Shown piece by piece: positions 12,548 through 23,455 of a stretch of 64,000 bases of DNA. Origin of the DNA: Agrocybe praecox (lineage: Eukaryota > Basidiomycota > Agaricomycetes > Agaricales > Agrocybaceae). The notes beneath the pieces are model-generated. The model searched no databases, had not been told where the DNA came from, and saw only the letters and a list, made by a program, of their open reading frames with translations. The position numbers were made by a program, and so were the translations under genes. The stretch spans positions 2,728,001-2,792,000 of the forward strand of contig OZ024844.1 in assembly GCA_964017145.1 (NCBI GenBank), in the 5' to 3' direction. How positions within the stretch are numbered: position 1 is the stretch's first letter; every line of letters begins with the position of its first letter.

Positions 12548-13930
12548 ATGTCGTGGGGTATGTGGACACATTTGCTCTTCTGGCTCGTCGCTGCCCTGCG
12601 CGTTACCGGTCAATCCTCCAACGTCACCCAGTGTGTCCCTGACTTCGCTTGGGTAAGTAAAAACAGTCTACATCTGTGCATCAATATCTTAACAATTTGA
12701 GGACAGTCTATCAATTCAAAAGGCCAAACACCCTGCCTTGTTGCATCATATCTAGAGAGTCAGTGCGGCGCCCGTGAGTAGACTTCCATATCCCGAGGCG
12801 TATACGCATTAACTCCTGTGTTATTAGCGACCAACGTGGATGCAATACCTTTTAATACTCACTATCTCGGGCCAACCTTTGCTCAACAAAATCAGTGTTT
12901 ATGTAGCACCGTAACCTACTCTTTGGTTAGCGCTTGTGGAGGATGTCAAGGTCGAACGTTCCAGAACTGGACAGCCTGGAGTCAGTTCTGTCCCACACCT
13001 GATGTTGCAGCGTAAGTATCAAGTACTACCATTGTCCTATGATGGCGTCTCATGAGTTATCGATTTTCACCAGATTTTCCAAACCAATACCCGATTTCGT
13101 TGTGGTACCCACTTGGGCATTCATCAATGTAACTTTGGTTAGAAGCATTTCTTTTTGTAGCAATTGACTGTTACACATTCACTAATTAATGGTACTATAA
13201 CTATCAGACCGACAACAACTTCAACCCTACAATCGCGCAAAGAGGTGTGTGTTAATTGCATCATCCTAGGAAATCGTCACTGAAAGATTATAGTTCTTGA
13301 TGGCTCTTCTACCGCCCTCCCTTTGTCATCAACCTCAACAACTCCTGCCCCGTCATCGAGCTCTGCCGAGCCATCGAACAGCAGCCTAACGGATGCCCCT
13401 GGCAGCAGCACTTCCTCTTCATCGCATTCCAATAATGCAGGGGCAATCGCAGGAGGAGTCGTGGGAGCTATTGTGGTACTTATTGTCATAGGCCTCATTT
13501 TCCTCTGGCGGCACGTACAGAAGAAAAGGAACGCCGTGCACAGAGACATGGTATTTGATAGCAGCGCACTAGTGTCTGACCAGAATGTGACTTCTCACAC
13601 CACTGGTAACACGGGTTATACGACCTTCGCCTCACAATCGCCCCCTGTGCAGATGGCTCCCACACCAGGGCCGTACGGTACTCCAAGTCTATATGTAAGT
13701 TCTCATCGTGATAATGTCTATTTCTGTGATCTTTAATTTGCCTCCAGACTTCACCGTATGGCTCCGACATTGGAACACAGCGACCAATAACGCCTGCCAC
13801 GACTGGAATGTACACAACTGTTAGCCCAGGGCCTACTCGACGTTCACTCGAGAGCGTATCACCAAGTATGATTCAACTTGGAGGATATCAATCTCAACCC
13901 GGATACAAAGGTGCTCCCGAGATTTCATAA
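12548..13930 (+). CDS. eight-Cys ectodomain, single-TM protein, paralogue D
   Basis: Fourth paralogue, 346 residues in seven exons: 12548-12652, 12707-12773, 12828-13011, 13074-13137, 13208-13244, 13294-13694, 13748-13930. The start is the ATG opening MSWGMWTHLLFWLVAALRV, a signal peptide. Cysteine spacing is C-x15-C-x9-C-x25-C-x-C-x10-C-x2-C-x14-C, with THYLGPT, CLCSTVTYSLVSAC, CQGR and PTWAFINVT. Exon 3 is 184 nt, exactly the sum of exons 3 (139) and 4 (45) in B and C, so one intron has been lost here. The linker is Ser/Thr-rich, the span is AGAIAGGVVGAIVVLIVIGL, the stop-transfer has KKR, and the tail ends YKGAPEIS as in paralogue C. Confidence 0.88.
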
Positions 13931-14257
13931 ATGTTGTGATATTCACATCCCGTGGGATGATGATCGATGATCCTTCTTGTACATTCAAGTTCGAACGTTG
14001 TAACTTTTGTATATGTGGTGCTATCTATTTATATGACAGGTTGATGAACTTAACTGTTGCGGAGTATCATCAACTCGGAATAGCGATCTGCAGAGAGAGT
14101 GAGGTGAGATGCGCGTGTACACTCCACAGATAGAGTAGTACACACTACTTCGAATATCTATTGGGCATGTTGTGTGAGGTATTGTTGCATAAAATAGCGC
14201 TAATCAATGCTAAGTATCTCATTGACAATTACATGGGGTTTGTGGCAATTACATTTT
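13931..14257. terminator. convergent 3' region, paralogue D (+) and SAM37 (-)
   Basis: 327 bp between two stop codons on opposite strands, so both 3' ends and polyadenylation sites should lie here. No coding or repeat signal was recognised. Confidence 0.4.
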
Positions 14258-15639
14258 CTAGACATCTGCAGACGTCCCAGGTCCCATCTCCGACACCTCT
14301 TCTGCATCCTCATCCTCATCTCCGACAACTTTCCAAGTAATTTGGTACTGTCTTCCAACTAGAACAAGGTAAGCGGCTAGTGAGCCAAGGACCAGTCCGA
14401 GGAAACCCCAGCGCATATGCGTATAATGAAGATCAGCCGTATCAACTGGTGTTTCTTTGGTAGATGCATGTCGCTTTGTTGGCCTTGCGGGTAAAAGAGC
14501 CCATAAAGAAGTTGTTGTGGATGTGAGTATAATTTGGGGATTACCAGACTCAAACGCGGCAGAGTATACTCTTTGAGAAAGAGAAACAAGGGATGGATAC
14601 GACTGGCTCAAGAGATCTTTGAGTAGCGTGTCGGGGAAGGGGGGATTGATTAGAAGCAGGATATGTGCTGCAACGAGAATGTCAAGTGACGAGACCCTGT
14701 AATTAAGATTTTCCTTGAACAAAAAGGGGCTTCTGGCTTAAATGAAAAAAGGACTAACTGTTGACCGAATATGTACAATTTATCACCTAAAAGCTCAGCG
14801 TATATATCGAGTTCAGCACGCGCTCTTGTCAGGGTCTTCGATGGTGATTGTATTAGTTCAGTGGAATTGAACATTAAACTTCAAAACTTACCTTCTCGTT
14901 ATCAAACGCCAGCGACAATGATGAGTTCTTTGTGAGCTTTATTTTCTCTACAAGTCTGACATCTCTTGGGAAGGGCTTTTCCGAGGGTTTTTCTTCTTCG
15001 ACGACTCTTTTCTTCCATAAGCCTGATGCTTCTAATCTTGGGAAGTATGAGTCGCGAATCCTCCGTGGAACATAGTACTTTTGAGGAATATGAAACATAG
15101 CCGCCAATGCTGGGAGAGTAACTTTCGACCAGTTCTCTTCATTTGCATAGAGATTATGATACTATCAAGTCCACTTGGTGAGCTCCTGGTGCAAAACAAC
15201 GAAATTCAATTATGACTAACCACCAAATCTGCCAAGTGTGATTCTGCATGAGCATACCATGCAACTCTCTTCGATTTTTGAGTTGCGGTCAAGCCCACGT
15301 CAAGGTTGGCATACTTGTATGTGTCATAATCCGACTCGGGAAGTCGCGACACGTATTTGACGATGGATTCGAACGAAGTCGAAACGTGCTGTTCATGCAC
15401 TAGGAAAGGTAACTGTCCTGACCTCTATAAGAATTAACAGCGCTTCCAGAAAAGCTGGACAGATACACACCACTCGGAGAAGCGTCCGGATTCGAACATT
15501 CCATTAAGTTGAATTTTCCAGGAATTGCAATTTGAAGATAGAGCACAGTGGCAAGGCAAAGTGGATCAAACGATGGTAACCCCCATTGGCCTGGCCAAAC
15601 GTGTAAAACGAGTCCAGCTTTGGGAAGTATTTCGTCCAT
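14258..15639 (-). CDS. SAM37: metaxin/Sam37-type mitochondrial outer membrane sorting protein
   Basis: Subunit of the SAM/TOB complex that inserts beta-barrel proteins into the mitochondrial outer membrane. Five exons, 15639-15471, 15417-15221, 15161-14892, 14835-14759 and 14696-14258, give 383 residues. The N-terminal LHVWPGQWGLPSFDP and SGQLPFLVHEQHVSTSF match the GST-like metaxin fold. ELDIYAELLGDKLYIFG followed by SSLDILVAAHILLL match the C-terminal GST-like half. A hydrophobic span, WGFLGLVLGSLAAYLVLVG (about residues 332-352), follows near the C end, then an acidic tail. The exon 1/2 border was placed so that SPSGQLPFLV is restored, as in the family. The name follows domain order and anchor; distinction from other metaxins is by inference. 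Confidence 0.85.
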
Positions 15640-16188
15640 ATTTCTCCAGGAAGTTATGTTGGTTTTTCTGCGCTGTGCTCGGTGGACCTAAGTTGCCAAC
15701 TTCAAATGGTTGGAGGCTGAGAGTCACCAAATCAGCGCCTTTGCCCGATGCTGAACCGTGCCGTTTGCTGGACGCGTTGTTTACAGGTGTTTTGCGTCTG
15801 CTCACGCCGAGGACAGTGGACTGCCACATTGTCTGTGCACACGGTCAATCTTATCATAGTGGTGGTCACAGCAAATGTAACATTTACACTTATTCCATAC
15901 TATTGTTCCATACTATAACTACATAAACAAATAATGTCACATATAACTACAATATGACCTAACCTACAACGGACAGCAAATAAACAGCAAAGGAAAAAGC
16001 ATTGGAGATAACAATGTGAGGACGGGGAGTGGGGCGAGGACAACAGAAAGGCATGAGAAGAAAAAACAGAGATAGATGTAAGCGACTAGCATGACACGAG
16101 ATGAAGGATGCATGAGTGGAGGATGGAAGAGATACGAAACTTTTAAATTTTTGTGAAAGAGAGAAAGGAGGGGAAAATTGACCAGAAT
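15640..16188. promoter_or_regulatory. intergenic region upstream of SAM37
   Basis: 549 bp between two leftward genes. The left part should be the SAM37 promoter and the right part the 3' end of the DUF7918 gene. No exon with family similarity or repeat was recognised. Confidence 0.4.
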
Positions 16189-17594
16189 TTAATCCACTTT
16201 GGAAAAGTTTTTTGCACTTGTGTCCGTGTCAGGGATGGCAGGGGGATCGTTAGAGAAATTTGGAACTCGGGTGGAGGTTGAGGCATAAGAATAGGTCACG
16301 TTTCGTGATATGTCCGTGTCAGGTATGGTAGAGGGATCGTTAGAGAAATTTGGGGCTCGGGTGGAGGTCGAGGGATAAGAATATGTGACGTTTCGTGGCA
16401 AGAAAAATTGGCTTTCACCATGGTAGGGGCCAAGATTGGCCGTCGTTGGAGCAGCATTCCAGCTGGCGGCTCGTCTTGATTCACCAGAAGAACGACGGCT
16501 GTCTGTGGGGGCCTATATAGATTTGTAAAAAAAAAAAAAAGTTATTTTTTTGAGCTCAATGCACTTACTTGTCGAGCGGATGCCGAGGGTTTTGAACGTT
16601 CTAGTCGAGGTCTTTTACGAAGCGGTTCAGGCACTTCAGCTTCTGGAGATGTATCCGACTCGTTTCGAAGTGGAGTGCTCGCTACACGTCGAACGGATGG
16701 CCTCTTGGGAGTAGGGACCTTTTTCACCTCAGTAGAAATTCCCTGATTTAATAAGAATTCTGTATGTTGTTGTATTGGTAACAAGGCGCGGGTAAGAAGT
16801 GAAATTCTGCCCACCTGGAGATCTATATCGGAATACAAAGGAAACATAAGTAGCCGCCTTCTTTGAACCCGGTTTGGCTTCGTCATAAGGCTCAAAATCC
16901 CATGTAGAGTTGTGCTGATCAAAGGATTTTGTCTCCGGACCAAAACTGATGCAAGCAAGTCAGATGGTCGACCAAGAAAAAGTAGAGGTCACAGACACAC
17001 CCAACACATAGATCTCCGACCTTTCTCTTGCCAAGGACAGAGGGGACGGACTGCACGCGATTGGCAGGCCTAGCAACAGTACGGTTGATTCTCTTAATTT
17101 TGAGGATGATCATTCCCGTATCTTTACTTGACCCCTTATAGGTGCCCTTCTTAGCTGCTCACAAAGGTTATCAAACGCCAGTAACACCAATACATATAAC
17201 AGTAATACTCACGTTCATCCGAAACCTTCTGAAAAACGAAGGGACGTTCGGTATTTAGCGAAGACCTTATACCACCTCTCGACGCTATCCCATCACCAAA
17301 TAAGAACCTTCCTGGCACCACTAATCCGTCTAGCACGATAAAGCCACAAGAATCGACTTTTCCGTTATGATCCTGCCAATAGACTTGAAAATTCTATACA
17401 GGAAAAAAAAAGTCCAGTAAGTAACACGAAGATGCTGTGCAGTGACAGAGAGGGAAAGAAAAACCCACCTGACCCTCTTGCCCAGGTATCCAGCAAGAAA
17501 TTTGATGGTCTTCCTCACTGACCGCAACCAAGTACTCTGGTAATAGGGCGCCATTTGAGGTTATCCATGCAGAAAAGCCCCGATGCTTTAGCAT
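16189..17594 (-). CDS. DUF7918 domain protein
   Basis: Six exons (17594-17469, 17393-17213, 17154-17001, 16945-16815, 16759-16569, 16512-16189) give 368 residues. The N-terminal half matches the DUF7918 family, which is expanded in agaricomycetes: HRGFSAWITSNG, VSCWIPGQEGQNFQVYWQD, VDSCGFIVLDG, GGIRSSLNTERPFVFQKV, GTYKGSSKDTGMIILKIKRI and KKAATYVSFVFRYRS. Function of the family is unknown. The C-terminal half is basic and Ser/Pro-rich, with a likely nuclear localisation patch (LRKRPRLERSK). It ends with two tandem copies of a ~30-residue unit that each begin RNVTYSY and contain PNFSNDP and IPDTD. The poly-T tract just before the last exon is part of intron 5. Confidence 0.82.
16220..16400 (-). 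repeat. two tandem 90-bp coding repeats in the DUF7918 gene
   Basis: Two adjacent units of about 90 bp in the last exon, roughly 90% identical by eye and in the same reading frame. They encode RNVTYSY-x-STSTR-x-PNFSNDP-x-x-IPDTD twice. Being a multiple of three, the unit can expand without breaking the frame. Confidence 0.85.
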
Positions 17595-17905
17595 TTAGCA
17601 CACGCGGTTTGTTTTGAGGGCGGAGACAAAGAAAAAAAAAAACAAGGTCGGAGAGTCTTGTGGCTTGGGAAGCCTTGGAACGCGCCAGCCTAGAGGAAGT
17701 AGAGACGTTAGCTGGATACAATGTCAGCAAAACGTGATATAGAGACGATGTAGAGAAAACATACGAGGGGAGGAGAGAAAAAAAAAGAGTGGGGGTGTGT
17801 CACAAAGGTGAATAGACCTCAATAGAGATTAAAAAGCTTCCGCCATTTGTTTGGTTCAACCTTCCCGGCGTCATCACTCCGTCCGAAAGCAGAAATTGAT
17901 CCTGC
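17595..17905. promoter_or_regulatory. divergent promoter region, DUF7918 (-) and AP endonuclease (+)
   Basis: About 0.3 kb between divergent genes, with purine-rich tracts (runs of A at 17627-17645 and 17780-17790). No coding exon was recognised. It should hold both promoters. Confidence 0.45.
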
Positions 17906-19472
17906 ATGCCGAACGGCATCATCGATCGCGTTAGTCACGTGTCTCTAATTTCGTCAATGCAACTTGGGCTAGTACTTCAAGTTGGTTTATTACGACGTGG
18001 GGTTATTTTACCTTTTTCGCGACAAGGCGTTCAGAGGTGTCGGTATTTCCCCAAAAACCTTGTTAGAACCTTCAACTCTACCAGTTACATTGCCATTATG
18101 CCTCCCAAGCCATCACGCACTTCGTCAAAACGTAAAGTCCAAGAAGAATCCGACGAATCTGACCGTGAGGCAGAGTCCTCCACGCAGGCGAAAAAGGCAT
18201 CTAAAAAGGTCCGAAAAGAAGATGAACCCGCGTCAGGAAGCACTCTTCATACCAATAAAGTCTTGCCCGTTAATATCATCGTACCACCGAAACCAGCGAG
18301 CGCGACGCGTATAGCATCTTGGAACGTGTCGGGCTTGGCCGCGAGTCAGAAGAAGGTACGTGCCGTGAAGTCTTACCGATATATGACTATCTCAGAGTTT
18401 TCCAGGGCTTCAACTTCTATGTTGAAGCGGAAGATCCAGATATCTTGATCTTGACGGAGACAAAAGTACGCCAACATTTTGTCTCTTGTTCCAATTCTTA
18501 CATGTCCATGATAGCTTAATAACGCACTCGCTGATCCATCACTGAAATCACGATATCCACACCAATATTGGTCTATATCAGCAAAGAAAGGCTACGGCGA
18601 GTTCAGATCTCGTCTGAGGACAGATGAATTAGACGTACTAACTTCTGAACAGCCGGTACCGCCATCCTGTCAAAGCAAAAGCCCATCAATGTGGATGAAA
18701 CCATTCCAGGTCATCCCGATGCTACGTCCGTTAAGGGCCGTATTGTCACTCTTGAATTCGAGACATCTTATCTCGTAGGCACGTATGTCGTCAATGCAGG
18801 CCAAGGCTTGAAGGTATGATCATGCTAACTCACTCTAATTTGAGTTAAATTCGAAAATTCCATAGACTCTAGAGGAGAAGAAAACATGGAACGTGCACTT
18901 CTTTGCTTATCTGCGCAACTTGGACAAGAAAAAACCTGTCATCTGGGCTGGTGACCTTAACGTCGCGCCAACTGCCATAGGTAAGGTATCAAAGTTTTCT
19001 TAATGAGCCTCCTGTTCATGATTTTGGATAATGTAGATCTCACAAACCCAAAACCAAATTGGAACAAAACTCCTGGATACACAGAAGCAGAAACCACCGC
19101 ATTTAAGAATTTCCTTGTTTCGCCTGACGATCCAGAAGCCAATAAGTTCCTCGACATATGGAGAGATCTTCATCCGGAAGAGAAAGCATACACGTATTTC
19201 TCCTATCGATTCAATTGTCGTGCCAAAGGAATTGGCTGGAGGATTGACGGAGGTTAGCGAGCTCTAGCTTAGCTGTCCTACATTCACTAACACTGTCTCC
19301 TTTAGCTGTGATTAGTGAACGCCTGAAGGAACGAGTAAAATCTGTAAGCCACGCTCCTTTGTCATCTGTTATGATACAAAATAACAGTTCTTCGTAGTGC
19401 GAGATCCGAGGTGAAATTTATGGTGCTTCTGACCATGTTCCAGTTGTCTTGGACATAGATGGGAAGCTATGA
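17906..19472 (+). CDS. AP endonuclease, ExoIII/APE1 family, with possible mitochondrial upstream start
   Basis: Cleaves the DNA backbone 5' of abasic sites in base excision repair. Exons from the main ATG are 18098-18355, 18406-18465, 18515-18596, 18653-18813, 18866-18980, 19037-19252, 19306-19343 and 19398-19472 (334 residues). Catalytic motifs are ASWNVSGL, ILTETK, WAGDLNVAPTA and YGASDHVPVVL, which supply the metal-binding Glu and the Asp/Asn and Asp/His residues. The N end is basic and disordered with a nuclear localisation type sequence (KKASKKVRK). In-frame ATGs at 17906 and 17957 add 64 or 47 codons; the part from 17957 is Arg-rich, acid-free and amphipathic, like a mitochondrial presequence. 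Intron 3 begins GC (18597), not GT. The feature start uses the longest frame; 18098 is the likelier nuclear start. Confidence 0.9.
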
Positions 19473-19690
19473 ACCGAGGTCATGATACCCTATTGTACGT
19501 GTTATCTTGTCAGTTCATTCCGATATCCAAAATTCTGTTTACTTGACACGCTTTAGTGTTATATATACTCTGTACAAATTCAATGTTATGACCAATGGTC
19601 CCTAATTTTCAACCGCATATTCCTCGAATAGGTGTCCATACATTTGGGAAAGAAGCCTGTCTGGAACGCTTTGGCTCAAGGTCTTGCAAT

Positions 19691-19781
19691 GGGGGCATAG
19701 CTCAGTTGGGAGAGCAGTAGACTGAAGTGGCCTGCGAGGGTTGTATTCTAAAGGTCCCGCGTTCGATCCGCGGTGCCCCCA
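19691..19781 (+). tRNA. tRNA-Phe (GAA) with an 18-nt intron
   Basis: 91-nt cloverleaf. The acceptor stem pairs GGGGGCA (19691-19697) with TGCCCCC (19774-19780), followed by A as discriminator. The A box TAGCTCAGTTGGG and B box GTTCGATCC are intact. The anticodon loop reads CTGAAG with anticodon GAA at 19724-19726, then an intron of about 18 nt (19728-19745) at the usual position 37/38, then TTCTAA. The first base pair of the anticodon stem seems to be a mismatch (G/A). A short T-rich run after the gene can serve as the RNA polymerase III terminator. Confidence 0.92.
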
Positions 19782-20279
19782 TTTCTTTTGCATCTTTTTG
19801 GTGGCAGCCCTTTCTTTGTCAAAACTGATGTGCAACGAGCAAAATTTGATGATTAAGTATTGCGTAACGAAACAGCTCTCTGAATTCATATGCAAAACGC
19901 GTGATATTAGACTTTTTTGTATACTCTACATGAAAACGGAGGAGATTGCGCGGAAGGAGATGGGACTGTAACGTAACGAAATGAAAACAAAGAAAGACGG
20001 AGATGATATATGTGCAATTGAGACTTCGAGGCGGATGATGCAATGAGGAAAAAACAGATGAGGAAAATATGCAGATAAAAATGATGCGATGCAAGAGAAT
20101 CCAGGTTCCTGTCCGGAGATATGATACCCAAAAGAAAAAGAGAGAAAGGAGAACGGTGGCGCCACACCAAGCCCCGAGAAAGGAGAGGGAAACGAAAACC
20201 CGTTCGGCGTGAGGGTAAGGATGCAGAATCTGAAAAGGGACTATAAAACGACAAAACCATGAAGAAATCAGAAGGAAAT
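19782..20279. other. intergenic region, tRNA-Phe to arrestin-like gene
   Basis: About 0.5 kb holding the Pol III terminator and the 3' end of the arrestin-like gene. It is rich in purine runs (AGAAAGG types) on the + strand. No gene was recognised. Confidence 0.4.
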
Positions 20280-22156
20280 TCAAACAGAATTTGAAGTGTT
20301 CTGTTCCATCAACAGCGGTGCGGGAGTCTTTTCGTCATCTATGCTGTTGTGATATGCATTCACGTTCGCCACACTGCGAGAACCTGCGATAGTCGACAAA
20401 TGTGGATTCGAAGACTCTGAAAGTTCGCCCAGAAGACTGTCTGTCTCAGAGCAGAATGGCGGAGGACTTGGTGGACGAGGAGTATAGAGCGGAAGGGGTA
20501 TTGAATAATCAATTTTTCGCTCGCCATTCGAATCATATAACTGGGAATATGCAGGGAGGTTCATAGCCGAGGGTTCGACGTGCACTGTAACGGCCTGGTG
20601 CTGTTGTATTTCTTCTTCCGCACCGAATCGTATAGTCGGGTCTACCGACAATCTGGGGGCCACATTCGCAAAATTCACGGGAATCTTAAAACTAAGTTTC
20701 TCTCGTGCAACCTCCCCACCACGACCTTCCAAGTCATAGGTGCAGGTGAGGGATATGACCAGCTCGTGTATAACGCTGTAAAGTGGGCTATTGGATGTCG
20801 GCCGCAAGTCTTTTTCGCCTGCCCATTCGATAGATGAATCATACGCGTCACCTCGATTGACACGATCGCTTCGCTGAACGAAAGGCACGCTAGTGTCCAT
20901 AGTATACCATGTAGGCGGCGTGTCGTTTACAACGTCATTGGCGAAAACATAATTATCGGGGGGTAATTGATGTTGCCCATTATCGTATTCTGGAAGAAGG
21001 GAAAAAGTACGGCACACGGCTTCGGACACTTCAGCAGATACTTGGAGACCAACGTCGTATATAGAACTGATAGGATGGGGATCGCGTAATGGGAGATGAG
21101 GAGGCTGCATTTCCTTTGGTGGGAGTGGAAAACGCGACAGGTAGCCCGTAGAAGGGCGGTATCTAAACATAGAAACGCGTTAAGCCCGTGGATGAATAAT
21201 AATGACGAAACACATACCTGCACTTTTCTTGTTGGAGCAAATCAAGACCCAGTTCAGTGACTTGTATTCTCTTGCAATGGTCTTCAGCAAGGTCTTTCGA
21301 GCGGAGACGTATTGTCAAAGGGAGAGCAGACTCTTTGACATCAACGTATTCAGGTACTGATGCGAGGACCTGAATTTGTGAAAGTACATCGTTGGGGATT
21401 CTCTCCTTGCCCAGTTGTTGCCGCGTGGAATTCGCGGTGGAATTAACGAGATAGTTGACCATGGGCACGTCAGTAATTTCGGTTTTTGGTGCTGCGGTAA
21501 ACCGGCGAATTGAGACAGGTGCGAACGCTTGCGCAGACTTGACGCGGGATCTGAACGGAGCACACAGAGAAGCAAAACCCCAGGAGGATGGCTGCTCTTC
21601 ATCAATATTGGTGAATGTCGCCGTCGCATATAGAGCGTATCGGATACCAAGGTCGTCTAATCCCAGCGTAGTGGTCGCAGGAAGCCATCCTGGGATAGGC
21701 AAGTCGAAAACAATGTTCCAGACAGCTGGAAATCAATCAATCAAGGTTAGGAACGTGAACTCAACCCAATACGCGCAAGTAATTAATCATACATGGCTCT
21801 GAGTCGTCCTCATGGCCTTCGTTCGACAATTCAATGTGAGAAGGGATGAGTTCGCGAGTTACTGAGCAGAGACGTAAAGAAGAGTAGCCAGTATTCGGGG
21901 TGTAGATTTCTGACTGGCCCTCAAAGGTGAGGGACACTGACTGAAGCAGAAAACGAGCTGTACGCCTGGACTCAAAAAGCGAAAACGAGGAAGAAACTGC
22001 GATCGAAATATGGCCCGAGAGAGAATATGCACATCTGAAAGACATAGGTCAGTTTATTTCGACGAGGAATGAAAAAAAGAAAACTCACGAAGAATCGAGC
22101 TCTCCGTACATGGGGAGGACATTGAGAAGAGGATGTACGTTGAGAGTAAGAGACAT
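20280..22156 (-). CDS. alpha-arrestin-like protein
   Basis: Four exons, 22156-22089, 22034-21793, 21725-21218 and 21162-20280, give 566 residues. The start MSLTLNVHPLL is the first ATG of exon 1. The N half looks like an arrestin N domain: SLSGHISIAVSSSF, FLLQSVSLTFEG, and FDLPIPGWLPATTTLG followed by GIRYALYATATF. The middle has the second beta-sandwich (LPLTIRLRSKDL and later KIPVNFANVAPRL). The C end is disordered, with LPAY at about residue 478 (an LPxY type ligand of Rsp5/Nedd4 WW domains) and a PPSPPPF run. Alpha-arrestins link Rsp5-type ubiquitin ligases to membrane transporters. Function in this gene is inferred from fold and motif. An unrelated beta-sandwich family remains possible. 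Confidence 0.7.
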
Positions 22157-22315
22157 GGGGGGGAGAAAGAAAGAGACAAGAGAGGAGAAGGCATATTTAA
22201 CAAAAGCTGAGACAGGACAGTGAGCCAAATTAGATCTCCTTTTGTTATTACGTCATATGTTGCTGACAAATCACAAAGCCGCTTTGTTCTCCCAAAGTAT
22301 ACAACAAACAGAATA

Positions 22316-23455
22316 TCATGCGAATACCTTGGATACCGCAAGTTCGTCCTCCTCCAGCCTTCTCTGCTCTCTTCTCTGCTGGGTTTCCTGCTCCGCATCC
22401 TTCCTGGAATTGTATTTTCCACCTTTTTCTCTCTTCATCGCAATGCGCACGGCGGCGGGCGATACAAATTCTGTGTGTTAAGCCGGCGTTTAATAAATCA
22501 TTTCTTGACAGAACAATGTGGACCGTACCAGGGTTCGAGAACACTGTCGCTCCCCCAAAGGCTCCTTCAAATATTTTGATCGGCGTAAGCACAAAACGTG
22601 GTCCGATTTCCACCAATGTCGTCTGTGTTGGTCCATTAGGCTGAAGCGGATCCTTCTCCATGATCTTTCCATTGTTCATATCCATTAAAAAATTCACATC
22701 AACCCACACTCGCCTAACTCACCTGGAAATTACGGAACCAAATCTTCGAATCAACAATGGAGAAGGTTAAAATGTGATCAATGAATGGTTTTGCCCGTCT
22801 AGCCGTAGAAGGCACGCCAAAGATCTAGTCAGACATGTCCGTCAAGAAAATGTACCATCTCTCGCATATAGGCACGCACCTGAGTGAACACCTCTTTGGT
22901 CAACTTGCCCCATTCTGTATCGTCGAAGGCTTTATCAAAGCTGAGGAGACCCCTACTGCCCTTTAGACAGTTCCCTGTCATCTTCAGTTCATCCATCGTA
23001 TGTATGTTCTGTACGTGTAGTTTGATACTCGGGCCATTCGGTGTCTTCGCAGCCCACATATACAAGTCTTCATGTCTCCGAGCCTCAAAGTAAAGTGTGT
23101 TGTTACAGTTGTTCAAATCGGCGAGCTCAGGGAGTAAATGAAGTTGTGATTTCGAGTCGAGTTTGGAGTCTGAACAAGGACTAAGATCAACACATATACT
23201 TCACACCAGCGTCAAGACATACGAACCTTTTTTAACATGGGGCAACAAAGCCTCCAGGTCAACCATAAGGTGCCTCATCCTGTGCGTAACTCCCCTTGAA
23301 GACAGTAAAAGCACTCTTTGCTTATTCTTCTTTTTCTTCTCCGTCTGGACTTCCATGACTTCGTCCACGTCCATTTCATGGGCTTTTCGTTTGCCTTTGC
23401 CTTTAATATCGGCTTTTGAAGCGTTTGCTTTTTGTGCTTTGAGGACCGACGCCAT
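22316..23455 (-). CDS. BRX1: ribosome biogenesis protein Brx1 (Brix domain)
   Basis: Nucleolar factor needed for 60S ribosomal subunit assembly and 27S pre-rRNA processing. Five exons, 23455-23227, 23169-22880, 22824-22723, 22664-22529 and 22470-22316, give 303 residues, close to yeast Brx1 (291). The basic N end (KGKGKRKAHEMDVDE) precedes the Brix domain: VLLLSSRGVTHRMRHLMVDL, YFEARRHEDLYMW, GPSIKLHVQNIHTMDELKM, NCLKGSRGLLSFD, LVEIGPRFVLTPIKIFEGAF. The C end is Glu/Arg-rich. The start is the ATG before ASVLKAQK; an upstream TTG is in frame but not needed. Confidence 0.95.

Noticed and set aside
5008..13930. CFEM domain for the eight-cysteine paralogues
   Set aside because: CFEM also has eight cysteines, but its spacing is different (it has C-x2-C and C-x-C pairs in other positions and shorter gaps). 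The counted spacing here does not fit.
15525..15926. 133-codon open frame opposite the SAM37 start
   Set aside because: It covers the SAM37 first exon on the other strand and has no similarity.
22220..22579. Plus-strand open frames across the BRX1 last exon
   Set aside because: They are antisense to conserved BRX1 coding sequence and carry no recognisable domain.
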